Source: Aurelia coerulea
Taxonomy: Eukaryota > Cnidaria > Scyphozoa > Semaeostomeae > Ulmaridae
DNA: 64,000 nucleotides
NCBI GenBank assembly: GCA_039566865.1
Contig: CM076956.1
Span: 6,149,511-6,213,510, forward strand
Direction: 5' to 3'
The notes below the pieces were generated by a model. It was not told the DNA's origin, did not search any database, and saw only the letters and a program-made list of their open reading frames with translations. How positions within the stretch are numbered: the stretch's first letter is position 1; the number at the start of each line of letters is the position of its first letter. Shown here piece after piece: positions 45,001 through 57,147 of this stretch. The position numbers and the translations under genes are program-made.

Positions 45001-48000
45001 AGAACGGGGAATTAATAAGCAATATCCTTAATAAAATTTGAACAAAACTCGATTGAGTTATATTCTGTTTGCAAGAAGTCATCCATTATTGTGCCATTTT
45101 TTCATTTTTTAATTTTCTAGATTTAAATTTCCATGTGCTTCAGGAATTTGCTTAGGCCAATAGGCCAAAGCTTTAGTTTAGACGCGAAGGCAAATTTGAA
45201 CTTTCAAGATTAATATTCAAGCCTTCAAGATGAGGCATCTATGTTCAAGTTGACCATCGAGGAACATTTTTAAATCAATTAGCCATTGACTGATGTCAAA
45301 TTCTCATTGCTGGACCAAATCAAATCTGTACACTTTTTTGTTGGTCAGACGTTATACCAATATCTTGTCAGAACAGTAAGATTGTAATTCAATAACTGTT
45401 TGTCCTCCCTCTCATTTCTTCAGAAAACATAGACTGTAGTGGAACATCATATACAGCAATCGAAGTTTCAAAGAAGATTGAAGGGAGACAAAAGGAATTA
45501 TGTCAATAAATGCAAAAATCTTTGCAAGAGGCTTGAATTTGTCATTTCACACCACATTTTTCGTTGCCTTCGTTTTTCTTCAGGTTACTTTATCTTCTCT
45601 CTTTCACAACAGATTTCTTATCGTTACTTTCTATCTTTTACAAGTTGCAATAACATTTACCACAAGGGACAGTGCAAAACGTAGATTACATGGTCGGTGG
45701 AGAAGAAACTTCTTGCAAAAAACCTATTCACTCTGTATAAATTTTGTACAATTCCAACTACCCTGCCAACTGCCCTGCCAACTGCCCTGCCAACTGCCCT
45801 GCCAACTGCCCTGCCAACTGCCCTGTCCTGTCCTACCAACTGCCCTACCAACTGCCCTGCCAACTGCCCTGCCAACTGCCCTGCCAACTGCCCTACCAAC
45901 TGCCCTACCAACTGCCCTGCCAACTGCCCTACCAACTGCCCTGCCAACTGCCCTGCCAACTGCCCTACCAACTGCCCTACCAACTGCCCTGCCAACTGCC
46001 CTGCCAACTGCCCTGCCAACTGCCCTACCAACTGCCCTGCCAACTGCCCTACCAACTGCCCTGCCAACTGCCCTGCCAACTGCCCTCCCAACTGGCCTGC
46101 CAACTGCCCTGCCAACTGCCCTACCAACTGCCCTACCAACTGCCCTGCCAACTGCCCTGCCAACTGCCCTGCCAACTGCCCTACCAACTGCCCTGCCAAC
46201 TGCCCTGCCAACTGCCCTACCAACTGCCCTACCAACTGCCCTGCCAACTGCCCTGCCAACTGCCCTACCAACTGCCCTCCCAACTGCCCTACCAACTGCC
46301 CTGCCAACTGCCCTGCCAACTGCCCTGCCAACTGCCCTACCAACTGGCCTGCCCTGTCCTTAAAAAATGTTCGCCCTAAAGCATTGGATGTTATACCACA
46401 GATGAATTAACTGATGATCATAACAAGATCAGTTTTTGCTCGGATTAGTCTTTGTCGTCAAAAAATTGACTTCAAATGTTTTGAAGATAAAGATGCGATT
46501 GATGAATACAAATTGTACACAGTATTACTTCTCATCTTGCATGATTTGCAATTTCATCCTCAAAATGGAAAATTGAATTGTGTCAGAAGTCACCTGGAGC
46601 TCTTTAAAAAGTTACTGCCCCGTCTGTATTTGCTTTACTAAAAGTGCTGACTCCGTTCTGTAAAGGTACAAGAAAGAAGTAGCTGCCCCGTTACGGTTTG
46701 CACTGGCCATGTCATGAACTAAATGTTGCACTGACGCTAGTAGGCTGAGAATGAAAATGTTATCTGGGTATGAATATACGATACCTGCACTTTCTGCAAT
46801 ACGAGGTTGCACCATAAACGCAACAAGGTATGTCGGGATGCAATTGATCAGAATCATGTCTGCATTCTGTAAATGAACCATTTTTGTATTTTGTCACCTA
46901 AAGCAAAAACACATCATATAAAGGTTTTTAAAGATTTAATAACAAAATTATCACGTTTGAAAGGCTTGAAAGGCTACTGCTACTTGGATGTCAAAACAAT
47001 ATTATTTGAAAAATATGATTCAATAGTTTACAAGTTCAAATAATTTCAAAATTGGCCTGACTGAAATCGGCTAATTCGTACTGAGATTATGAAGGATTTT
47101 CTCGAGAAACTCGCCGGAAAAAGTTTGTTATGCTACTAGGGATGGAACTCTCATCCTAGCCAAGGGATAATGCGTGCTAAGGCATGCACAAGTCATTGCT
47201 GCAAGGCAGAAATACTAGCAAATTTGACCGCGATTTTATGCCGTTTTCGAAAGGTTCTTGAAGGGGCTTTCACAAAATAGTCTATCCTAATTTCAGAACA
47301 GAGTGGCTGATATCAGTCAGGTAAAACTGCTACCGGGTGTCCCAAAAAGAGTACTCCTGTTTGAAAAATAAAAAAAAAGAAGATTTATTTCAAGGCCGAT
47401 CTTCAATTTCCCTTTTTGGCAAGGACATCAATGGCCAAATTGTTTTTTCAGGCATAGCTGATTTGTGATTGGCTTTCAAATTAGAAAATATAGCCCTTTA
47501 TAGCATAGGTTCCAAATCTTTGAAAAGGCTGGTGTAAAATTGAGTGACCTATTTCTTTGAACTGAATGACTTCAAAGAAACTTTAGCTATTTCTCTATAA
47601 TTCTACCGTTGGACTTTTCTGAAATCTTTAATATTTTCAGAATTAGAGTGTTTTTCTTCTTTTTCAAGAATTCAAGAAAAATTTTCAAAAAAATTTAAAA
47701 CCATCGTAATTTCTAAACCATTTGACACAACATGAAGTAATTTCGAAGAAAACCATAGTTTATGAATGTCTACAATATGGTATCAAGCAAAAGTCTGTCA
47801 CTCATCTGGTTTATGATTTAGAAAATTGATGACGTCACATCCGAAAATGAGCTGAAATGTAAAATACGCTGTAATTTTGAAAAATATTCAAACTTTCTGG
47901 AAAGTCCAACGGTAGAATTATAGATAAGTATCTAAAGTTTCTTTCAAGCCATTCAATCAGAAGAAATAGGTCATTGAATTTTACACCCACCTTTTTACGC

Positions 48001-51000
48001 CGAGTTAAAGATTTTGAACCTTTATAGGGTTGCCTGATTTTGAAGCATACTGCAAAAAGCACTGATGATTACCAAATTAATATCTTTTGCTATATTAAGT
48101 TGTGGTATATTAAGTTAAGTATGTGGTATATCATATATTATATATATTATACTAAGTATGTGGTATATTATATATTATATAATTATATATCATTTTAAGT
48201 ATGTGGTATATTAAGCTGCTAGTTTCGTCATAAATGTCAGAAAAGAAACAAAAACTAGTATTGTAGACTTGAAGGAAAATGAAAAATCTCGCTATAATGG
48301 CCCTTAGGCAAAATTAACTATTTCGCTTAGAGAATATAGCTCAGAATGAAGTTTTGCAATGGCCTTTTCATACCCTTCAAGTAATGAAAATAAACATTTT
48401 ACCATCCTTGAATAATTTTGGATCACTGACAAAAGGGATCAAAAAGAAAGTGTTATGGTAGGTTCAATTATCGAATTTTGCTATTTTTCGAACGGGAGTA
48501 CTTTGTATTGGGAAACCCGGTAAATAACATATTTGCCAATATCATTCTCTTAATACCCAAGGAGCAGTTGGCCCCTAAAGCAGGGATTGCTTTTTTACTC
48601 ACCAGATAGCTTTGTAAATTAAAGAAAAAATAGTTTATGATAAACTTTCAAATCTTTCATTGGCAATGCTCTACTTCTTAAAAGGCAAATCCTATTTCTC
48701 TTAAAAAGGCCAACAATCTATGAAAAATTCCTCGACTTACATTGATTCTTATGTTAAGGATAATGATCGCTCTATTATTGTGCAGCTTTCTAACAAGCAG
48801 AAATGCCGGACGGGGCACGTTTTTAGGGGGGCAAACCTGCAGATTTGAGGGCAAAACAACAGGAAAAAACATATTTAGGCCATTTTCAAGAGGGCAGGAG
48901 GGGCGGTCACCTACCCCCTCCTTCTACGGCGTTCCTGCTAACAAAGGGTTAATGAAGGAATGACAAAAGCTTGAATCTTGTTATGTTTTTGCTCATCCTT
49001 CTTACCTGTACAGGCTCACTCTCTTCAATAATTTTCTGAGGAATCCTCGTCAAATTTGACAATCTAAGAAAAATAAAAGACTTTGTTAGATGGTTCGTTT
49101 CTCCTCAAAAATGTGGCGCAGAGATCGACCATTGGTGGTTAGACGTCACAGTTGTACTTGATTCCCACAGCTTTGTTATTTTGCAAAGGAAAACATTTTC
49201 ATTACTTATCTCCTCCGCAGGTATATATTAGTTGCAGCGCTCCTGCATAGAAGCACACCAGCAGCAGCAGTGTTTAACTACCCATGTAACATATGGATTG
49301 ATTACTTGACTCGAAGTGGGTGTAAATAAACCATTGCCGATTTTGCCTATACGGGCAATCTATCAAATTAAATCATCATGCTTGGATTGAATTTGAAACA
49401 TTTCTGCTTCAGCAAACAAGGGCAGATTTTGTTATACAATAGCAACAGTTGCATTTGATTGACACCTCAATTCAAAGGGATTAGCGATTGTAGGCAAAGG
49501 AATTCTCTCAACCAGTAATTCAAAACGAACAAGGCCGCAAAAGTTGCCCCGAAATCAGTAGGGCAAACTCTCACCTTGTGCATGCGAAAGGTGCTTTTTT
49601 AAAGGGAAGTTATGTGATTATAACGAAAGAAGAGGGTAACTCTAAAGATATGCCTGGCGGATTTTGCTTATTTTATTCAGAAGCCGAGCACAAGGCATTG
49701 TAATTCTCGCGTATATAAGGCTTAAATGAAGCAATTACCACAAAGCTCCTGAATCAAATAAACAAAATCCGTCAGGCAGATGTTTAGATTTACCCTTAGA
49801 AGATCTTCTTTTGTTATAAGCACATAACTTCTCTTAAAAACCACCTTTCGCGTGCACAAAGCGAGAGTTTGCCCTACTGGCTTAAAGGTAATGTGTCCAT
49901 GTAAGTACAGCGACTTTGTTATTTTCACGTGATATTTCATGTGATCAAGTAACAGTAGACCTATAAAGATAGCCAGGTCTAATATAAGCAGACTGATGAC
50001 TTACTTGCGGTTGCGATTCCAGAGCTGAACCCGAAGTCTCACAGCAGGCAGCCTCGTTGTGAAATTTAAATTCTAATTTTGCATGTGATCAGTTAAATTC
50101 TACCAATCACAGTGCGCTCTTCGAGGCTCTTCGTCAGCATCGCGTCAGCAAATTTTGACAAGAGTATACGCAGCTGTACTTACATGGACACATTGCCTTT
50201 AACTGTGTCAGTGTGAATAAGATTTTAGAAACGCAAAAGCTACCTTTCGTGGTAATCTTGAAACACATCATCATAAACGAGGAGATCATCTTCATCATGC
50301 CATAACCAAGCTTCTTCAGTATTATTCACCGTTGCGTTCGCTTTCTTTTGACTTAAATGATCCAAATGTCCCTTGAATTTCGCAAACGAGACTTTCTCCA
50401 ATTCACCGTAACTGATTTGACCTGAAGAAAGATAAAATCAGAGCCAACTGAGATTATGGATTTCGAAAGGCGAATAGACCTTTTAGCTATTCTGCAAAGG
50501 AGTCTGGATCGAGCGTAATCTTTGTACATTTTTATACACCAGGGCCCGGTTGCTCAAAACTGGTATTAGGCTAATAACGGATTAGGACTATGCAAATGAC
50601 TACAGAATCATACCTTTAATCCAAGATCAGCGCTAATCGTAGTTTGAACAACCCGGCCCAGGTTTGATCCAGTGGCGTTGGAGCTTCTATCACTAATGTG
50701 CACATTCGAAAATTCATCAAAATGTATCAAAACATCGCTTGATTCGAACGATGTTTTAGAATATAGCTAAAAGGTCTAGTCTTTTTTAGGATGGCCTAGA
50801 AATAGAGCAACTGTCGAAAGAGATTAATGTTAACATCAAACATTAATGGAAGTTTGCTTGAGAAGCAAGGAATGGGCCTTTGATATCCTTTAGTTCAATA
50901 ATACTACCGGGCGTCCCAAAATGATGTATTATCATTTGATTGCTTATATGTCCATAACCGATGAACCGATTTTCAAAAACTGGGAAAACCACAACCAACA

Positions 51001-54000
51001 TCTTAACATCCAATTTAGACTTTAGGCAATGAAATAAAACATAGTTTTTGAAAATCCGTTCCTTGGTTATGGACATACAAGCAATCAAACAATAATACAT
51101 CATTTTGGGATACCCGGTATTATGAGTGGGCTACAAAAATGGGAAAAATTTACGGTCTCCTGCAACGCATCAAAGCAACAATCTTCCAATCCCAAAAACT
51201 CTTGCTGTTAATCTTTTTATATAATTCAAGAATAGTGACGGAGAAGATGAAAAATTAAAGATTCCAATTGCTCAAATAACATTCTCTACTATGGTATCGT
51301 TACGCACATCAATGGATATTACATTGAAACTTATGAATTTTTCTCATCTTTAAAGATATTTGCAAATAAGCAAGTACATGTGTAAAAACTGTTCCTTACC
51401 ATGTTCGTCGCTCTCCATGCCAAGTGTTTCATACCTAGGAAAAAATAGATTTTAGAAAATTAAACACAAAGTATGTGTATAAGAATGAATAACGCTTTAA
51501 AGCAGCATTCTAACAGGTGCGACAAAATAAACTATGCATTTTTGGCAGACCACAATAGATCGTACACTGGACCGATTTTGAAGATTTATGGCTTAATCTT
51601 TAGTAGAAAGCCTGAATTAGATTCAAAAATTTTTTGAAATCTTTTTGCTTTCAGTTTTAGAGCTAGAAGCGAGTTTCTTAAAATGTTCGTTTTCGAAAAC
51701 ACTGAAAACGATAAAAAACGTCGATCAAATATTCTGAAGACTCGACAGGAATGGACAAAGAGAAAATATTTTCGGGGTGATTAGGGGATTTAGAAATTGA
51801 TTAGTGTAAACTTCTGCACGAGCGTTATTTCAACGATTGTCCTGTTGCGAAATTCTGTAGTAGTTATTTTGGTGCACACGGTATGTGCTCAAACATTGGG
51901 TACGTGACTTTCATCCTTTATATCGGAATGCCTGGTATCCAATCTATTCTCAATTTTAGTCTAAAGCCTAGGCCTTTTATCACATTTCTCTGCCTTTGAA
52001 AGGCTGATGCATTGAAGTAGGCCTCGATTAAAGGAAAAGTATGCTGTAATGCTCTACACGATTTACGAATAAATTTTCAATAATAGATTTAGAATTTGCA
52101 GATAGTTGAACTCTTGCATTATCATCTTCCAAACGGTAGACCTCTTTTTCCGATCCACCATCCCCAAAATGTAGACAGTAAAATTTAACAATCAACTTAC
52201 ATTTCCTTGAGATCATTCTTGGTCAATAATAGATGCTTGATTTCATTTATTGCTGAAACCTAAGATCATTAAAACTATCAGTGATTCTGTGTCGTATATA
52301 CACACAAAAGATGTCAGGCAGCCACAAACTTCAAGAACGAAGTGTGCTCTTCTAAACACCGAACATAATTCAGTTATAAAAAATTCCCATAACATTTCGT
52401 AAACTGATATAACCCATAACATTTCGAGTTAAAAAGTTCAGAGTTTAAGCAATAAATAATAGGTGGATCCAGTAGAGCAAGGCCTTTGATAGGCATGAGA
52501 ACTCATGTAAAATAAAGGAATTTAAGTGTTGATATGTTGACAAGGGGCTCCATCGCCAAATTGTAAATAAATCTGTGAACACTATCGTTAAGCATACGGC
52601 CATTGTTTTCTGAATTTCATCTGATGGCTCGGCAGAAACACCGCGCGAGGGAACCCCTGAGGTTCTAGCTCTTATTGGCAATCCTTTTGCATGGAAAAAA
52701 AGGAACCGTCAACCACTTATATCTGAACAATCGTAAGAGATATATGGTTGGTTCTTCTGTGAAGTACAAAGATCTATCTTCAAAATAACGCTCTTATTTT
52801 GAAAAAGATGAAAAGTGTGTGACATCGCCTTTCAACGAACAGCAAAACCACCGCTTCGACAAAAATTTGGATACGGAGCTCCTTTAAAGGGGGTCCGTCG
52901 TCAAAATGTAAACAAAGCAATGATTTTTGCAGTTTTTTTAAAGGTGATATCACACAGGATTTTCAAATTTTTTTCAAAATGAAAATTGCTGTTTGGGCAT
53001 TAATCATTGTACTTCACTAAGGAAAAAACCAAACATTCATGTCTGCTCGGATATAAGTGGATTTTTAACGGTCGCTTTTTGGTGGCTTGGGTGAAGCCAC
53101 CAAACAAACTGCAGAGAACAATGGATGAACAATGGATAATCGGCGACACGTGCGAGTTTACGGATTTGTTTACTGTTGGACGACGGAGCCCCTTTGATGT
53201 TAATCACATTTGTGCCACCATACAAACATTTTTGCTCGTTAGCAAACGATGGAAAATAAGAGAAAAATGATCAAGGATTTTGTGGTTGGTGAAATGTACC
53301 TCATCCATCGAAAGGACTCCATCTAGATCCTGATCCCAAATATCAAATGCTGCATGTGAATTATGGGTTGGTATCCCAATATGCTTTGCGGCTGGAGGAG
53401 GCTGCGTCATTCCTTTTTCTTTCGCTAAGTAGATCAATGCCTGGCACTCGTCTGAACTTAGGAAATCTTTTATTTCTGTTGAAAATAAATAGAATATTCT
53501 TCAAATGGAACGAACATCTAGAAGGAACTAGAAGAAATATCTGAATTTCAGTCACAATCTAGTATAGTGTAAAACCAGTAAAATGAAAGGAGCTTTAAAA
53601 ATTTGACATTTCTTGCAATGTTGATGTCATTGGATGATTACCTTAGACCACGTAGAATAGTCGATGTGTTTCAATTTATGAGGCTGTTGTTGCAAAATGC
53701 GAATTAGATAACTCAAAATATCAACCAAATAGTTAGCATTTTTCGACTGTTAGTTCTCAACAGACAATATTCTACTTCTTAGCTATTTGCAACATGCATA
53801 GCACCTATCTAATTCCCTATGATTAAAAAACAATCTGTATGTCTGTATCAAACGGACAAAGCAAGCCCATTATCGTCAGAAACAAAGTTCGATATAATAA
53901 AAGTTTTCAAGAAGTAAAGTTGTTTTTTGATTTTGAGTGGCTAAAAGTTTTGAAAGCAAGTTGATAACAGCTAAGTATATATCATAAAATAAGTTGAAGC

Positions 54001-55353
54001 CTTCTCTTTTGGCAGAATGATGCAAACATTTATTGAGATGAATTAAACTAAACTACCATCAAAAATTAACAGAAATAAAATGAATAAAAACACAACTGTT
54101 AAAATCAGGGACGTTTCGATTAAAAATCTTCGTCAGCATCCATTTATTGAGATGTTACTATTACACTTTCCCAACCGCAGCTCTGCAAATCTGACAGCCT
54201 GGTTCCCAGTCATAGCAGACTAACGCAATTTAGTTGAAGGAACTGCTGCCTCTCTGGAGTCCAGTCCCCACAGTTGAAAGTGACGTCAGGGAACCAGATC
54301 GCAAATCTGGAATGAATGTTTGAAGGTACCCAGTGTTCTCTTGCTTCCATATGACATGGTTCATTCAGGAGAAACAAAACAACAACAAACACAGAAACTT
54401 ACCGAATACTGGGGGGTATATTGCCAATGTTTTCATCTGATGTTTCATCCCTTTTATGATACTGATGTTGCGAACATAGCCAGTCTGAAAAGTTGAGGAT
54501 CAAAACGTTGAATTACTGCAAATTTCTTAAACTAAGAAGCGGAAAATGATTCAGGGCATTAACTTAAAGTAGGAGAGAAGTTTGTCTTTAAATAAATAGA
54601 ACAGAAGAGTTTCTAATCAAGAGAATTCGCAATGTGCATAATTTTTCCTGGCCTGTCAAAAAATGATGTCTGTTTTGAGGTCTGTTTTGAGTCTTCTGGT
54701 ACACGTCTTTTTGCTTCCAAACATATCAATCTTCAACAATGACTTCAACATTATTTCTTCTGATGCCAGATAAAAACTTTCATGCAATTCTACTTATTCT
54801 AAGCTTTAATCAACCTGGATAGGATAGCAGATTTTAAGTTTCAATACTCTTTGGCTAAATCATACCAAACTATGTGCACATTGTAAAATAAACTTTGACT
54901 TTAATGGCCTCAGAGTTAAAGACTCAACTATCATGAACTGAATTTGCCTATACACGGCTTCGTTACGTTGCTATTCTACGCTCTTAACTGGCTGTTTAAA
55001 GAATATCACAATTTGTCTTAGAATTATGAAACAGATGTGAAAATTATCATGATCAAAGTGGCCTAACAACAACAAATTAAAATAAAGCATACATGAACTG
55101 GGTTTATCCTTGGCAATTGTAGATGAACTTTTTGGAATTTCGGTCCAAAAATTGGTTTTCCAATAACTTCATCCTTATTTTCAGATTCTTTATTTTGCAA
55201 ATGATCACATTTTCCATCACTGGAGCTGCTAGCACATTTGTTTATATCTGCAGTTTTAAAAATTCCGCTAACAGTCGCTTGATTTTGCCCACCATCAACC
55301 TTCGATGCGATACCAACAGCAAGATTAATGAGAAGAAAAGCGATAAAGTGCAT
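42059..55353 (-). CDS. P4HTM-like pseudo-hydroxylase with EF-hands and acidic tail, gene 2
   Basis: Ten exons in transcript order give 713 residues: 55353-55093, 54484-54403, 53475-53300, 52259-52201, 51434-51400, 50421-50244, 49063-49006, 46897-46785, 44417-44330, 43150-42059. All junctions are GT-AG with the phases of gene 1. A signal peptide (1-20) starts the chain. EF-hand loop 1 is canonical ([12 protein letters not shown], 162-173); loop 2 is weak (ESDEHGQISYGE, 200-211). In the oxygenase domain the first iron histidine is Arg296 (TECRHDSD), Asp298 remains, the distal histidine is Tyr404 (LSFYGANHV), and Lys414 remains. With both histidines gone, normal Fe(II) catalysis is unlikely. The last exon fuses two gene 1 exons and adds residues 427-713, an acidic, disordered tail. 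It probably acts in the ER or outside the cell. Confidence 0.9.
44118..44297. repeat. Dispersed repeat, family H, copy 1 (intron 9 of gene 2)
   Basis: Shares CTATTCTGCAAA, CTGGATCGAGC, TACATTTTTATACAC and GCACATTCGAAAATTC with the copy at 50475-50778, but lacks the insert present there. Confidence 0.7.
45753..46360. repeat. 12-bp minisatellite, about 50 units (intron 8 of gene 2)
   Basis: The unit is CAACTGCCCTGC or CAACTGCCCTAC, with rare CTCC and TGGCC variants. Because 12 is a multiple of three and the unit holds no stop in most frames, several frames stay open for more than 200 codons on both strands. The array lies wholly between exons 8 and 9 of P4HTM-like gene 2. It is far richer in C than its surroundings on the plus strand. 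Confidence 0.97.
47333..48520. mobile_element. Mariner-like MITE copy 3, interrupted by a family B element
   Basis: Ends CCGGGTGTCCCAAAAAGAGT and GGGAAACCCGG are flanked by TA (47331-47332, 48521-48522). The interior matches copy 1 at 23478 on both sides of a family B insertion (47504-48018). Near 48110-48205, TAAGTATGTGGTATAT recurs about four times in AT-rich DNA. It lies in intron 7 of gene 2. Confidence 0.85.
47504..48018. mobile_element. Foldback MITE, family B, copy 4, nested
   Basis: Inverted arms GGTGTAAAATTGAGTGACCT and ATAGGTCATTGAATTTTACA, plus TTCTACCGTTGGACTTT and AAAGTCCAACGGTAGAA, define it. The 9-mer CCTTTATAG flanks both sides (47495-47503, 48019-48027). The host element resumes without loss after it. 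Confidence 0.85.
49145..49290. repeat. Dispersed repeat (TCCTCCGCAGGTA...), copy 1
   Basis: Shared blocks CTTGATTC(C/T)CACAGCTTT, CTCCTCCGCAG and ATAGAAG(C/T)ACACCAGCAG recur at 62849-63005. It lies in intron 6 of gene 2; the second copy is in intron 7 of gene 3. Confidence 0.7.
49413..49880. mobile_element. Foldback MITE, family C, copy 3 (right arm truncated)
   Basis: The left arm GGGCAGATTTTGTTATACAA, TTGACACCTCAATTCAAAG matches other family C copies. The right arm stops at GAGTTTGCCCTACTGG, just before the TTAA of the next MITE, and the missing part does not resume after it. Confidence 0.75.
49886..50198. mobile_element. piggyBac-like MITE with TTAA target site, copy 2
   Basis: Ends AGGTAATGTGTCCATGTAAG, TACAGC and GCTGTACTTACATGGACACA, TTGCCT are inverted copies, with TTAA on both sides (49882-49885, 50199-50202). 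It ends 46 bp from exon 6 of P4HTM-like gene 2. Confidence 0.88.
50475..50778. mobile_element. MITE family H, copy 2, with nested insert
   Basis: Ends TAGACCTTTTAGCTATTCT and AGAATATAGCTAAAAGGTCT, A are inverted. The interior matches 44118-44297 except for an extra 120 bp at 50540-50661. It lies in intron 5 of gene 2. Confidence 0.78.
50540..50661. mobile_element. Small MITE with GGGCCCGGTTG(C/T)TCAAA ends, nested in family H
   Basis: GGGCCCGGTTGCTCAAAAC is inverted at the right as GTTTGAACAACCCGGCCC. The family H copy at 44118 lacks it, giving a natural empty site (TACACGACG there against TACACCAGG...CCAGGTTTG here). Confidence 0.8.
50907..51117. mobile_element. Palindromic mariner-like MITE, 211 bp
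   Basis: Ends CCGGGCGTCCCAAAATGATG and CATCATTTTGGGATACCCGG, with TA on both sides (50905-50906, 51118-51119). The inverted arms extend almost to the centre (TTTTCAAAAACT occurs on both), so the element is a near-complete hairpin. The outermost bases resemble the CCGGGTGTCCC family. Confidence 0.88.
52888..53193. mobile_element. piggyBac-like MITE, copy 3, degenerate (intron 3 of gene 2)
   Basis: AGGGGGTCCGTCGTCAAAAT, GTAAACAAA is inverted at the right as TTTGTTTACTGTTGGACGAC, GGAGCCCCT. The left flank is TTAA (52884-52887), the right TTGA (53194-53197), one change from the expected duplication. Related sequence without clear ends lies at about 52540-52680. Confidence 0.72.
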
Positions 55354-57147
55354 GTTTCCAGCCTTGTTTCAATGTCTGCCAACTATATACATTTTGTTAA
55401 TGAAGTTTGATTAGGAATCTCAAGCCGCGGTCATTTTTCAGCCATCATGATTTAATGCCTTCATTTAATATGCATGAACAAAATCGTATGAGCGGTTTGC
55501 GATCAGTGATTACTCGCAAACGGGTACACGGTCAAACGATCACTACGGAGACCTAGAGGATCGCAATGCTTTCTGCTAGCGCTTTACCGAAACTTAAAAG
55601 CGGCCTACGTACATCTAATCTTGTGGATATCAAAGTGAAATTATTCATTTTCTATATCGAGGGATGAAAAACAAAACTCGAATTTAATTATTGTTGAGGT
55701 GAAGGCAAAAAACACAGCGTTATCGAGTTGCCTCTACACACAGCATTACAAATTTACTATTACCTTACAATTAATAAGTAAGGGCTTGCAGTGCATTTTA
55801 TTTGTAAAACTGTTGGGATTTCTTTCAATTTATTCTCGTACATAGATAAGCATGAAATCAGATACGAGCTCCGCAGGGCCTTGATGCTCCTGCAGTTGGC
55901 TTTCCGCTTGGCTACGTCAGACGAGTGAACAAAATTGACTGCTCAATGACGTAATAACAATTACATAATCACAAGCAAAGTTAAATTACGAGTTTTCAGG
56001 TAGAGGCTAATTGTATTACAAACGAGACGACCAATTAAAATTTAAGGTAGACTTTGTTTGCGAAAGCAGGAGCCGTAAGCCCGTAAAAATTATACGCCAA
56101 GAAGCTTTGCAGTGTGATTGGTGAGGCAATAACCTTGTCTTAAAGGCAGTCTGTCACGCATTTGATTGGGTGATAAAACAATACAAATAATAGGAAATTT
56201 AAATGGCTGCTAATCCTACTGATCTTCTACTGCCGTAGAAAGTGAGAACGATCAGTACTCCTTTGTTTCAAATTCACAGATTCACAAAGAAATTTGTTGT
56301 GTTGAGCTCTGAATTTATCGCGGCCAATCAGATACGTGATAGACTGCTAGTAATCATACAGTAAAAAACTTTCATCTTGAATTACGGCAAATTAGGGAGC
56401 TCTGGGTATACTAGCTGCACAAAAAACTTTTTTGAGTTGTTTGAATTCTAGGGTCTGCAATTGAATCAATCAAAATCAAACAAGAAAAGAGCCACAAATC
56501 AGTCATTTATACGCAAAATGTTAAGGCCTTCCTAAAAATGTAGAGCATGATGCTGAAACACCACGAAGTATCTTTTTTCAGCTCAGAGAAGGTTTGATCT
56601 TTCAAGAAGTTCTTGCAGGAACTTAGGGAATGAGAGATTTGCAAATTAATGCAGTTTGCTGCAAGAACTGAAAGCAAAAGTCGACTTGGTAATCAAAGCT
56701 ATTATTAAAATTCATCAATTATATTCTTCTTTCTGATGACTGCAGAGGCTAACAGAGTGTACAGACTTCACTAAAATTCTCCGGCCTAATTCTATTTTGG
56801 CGTGGCAATTTGAGACCACTGGCTCACTCTCAACAGTCTCAATAATTACGAAATTTCAACTCAAACGACCTTTATTGATACCTGAAACCTCTCTTTCAAT
56901 TTGAACTCCATGTGAATTCGCACGCTTCTTTCTTGCTCCCAGTTCCCTTCAACCTGCTGAGATCATTTGATCGGCTTGTGAATAGAATTATCAAATAATT
57001 TCTTGTGTGAAAATAATTGTTATCAACATGGAGTAGAAACTATCGTAAAACATCATCTGGAAGTCAAATTTGTATATATTTATCTGCGGAGAAGAAACTT
57101 GCATTTTGAACGAGCACTGAACGAGTTGAATTTATCGACGGAGCAAT
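55354..57147. promoter_or_regulatory. Shared 5' region between head-to-head P4HTM-like genes 2 and 3
   Basis: This 1.8-kb interval separates the start codons of two outward-facing paralogues, so it should hold both promoters and first untranslated segments. A small inverted-repeat element lies at 56144-56349. No TATA box or binding site can be named with confidence. Confidence 0.5.
56144..56349. mobile_element. Small MITE with AGCAGTCTATCACG-type ends
   Basis: AGGCAGTCTGTCACGCATTT, GATTGG is inverted at the right as CCAATCAGATACGTGATAGA, CTGCT. It lies in the shared upstream region of P4HTM-like genes 2 and 3. No coding capacity. Confidence 0.65.

Noticed and set aside
45500..46410. Long frames of more than 200 codons on both strands, with repeats such as LPTA, NCPA, QLPC and AGQL
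   Set aside because: They are produced by a 12-bp tandem repeat with no stop in those frames and lie within an intron of P4HTM-like gene 2.
46612..46881. 89-codon minus-strand frame with hydrophobic stretches
   Set aside because: It overlaps exon 8 of gene 2 in the wrong frame; the correct frame gives the conserved DSD and PCC motifs.
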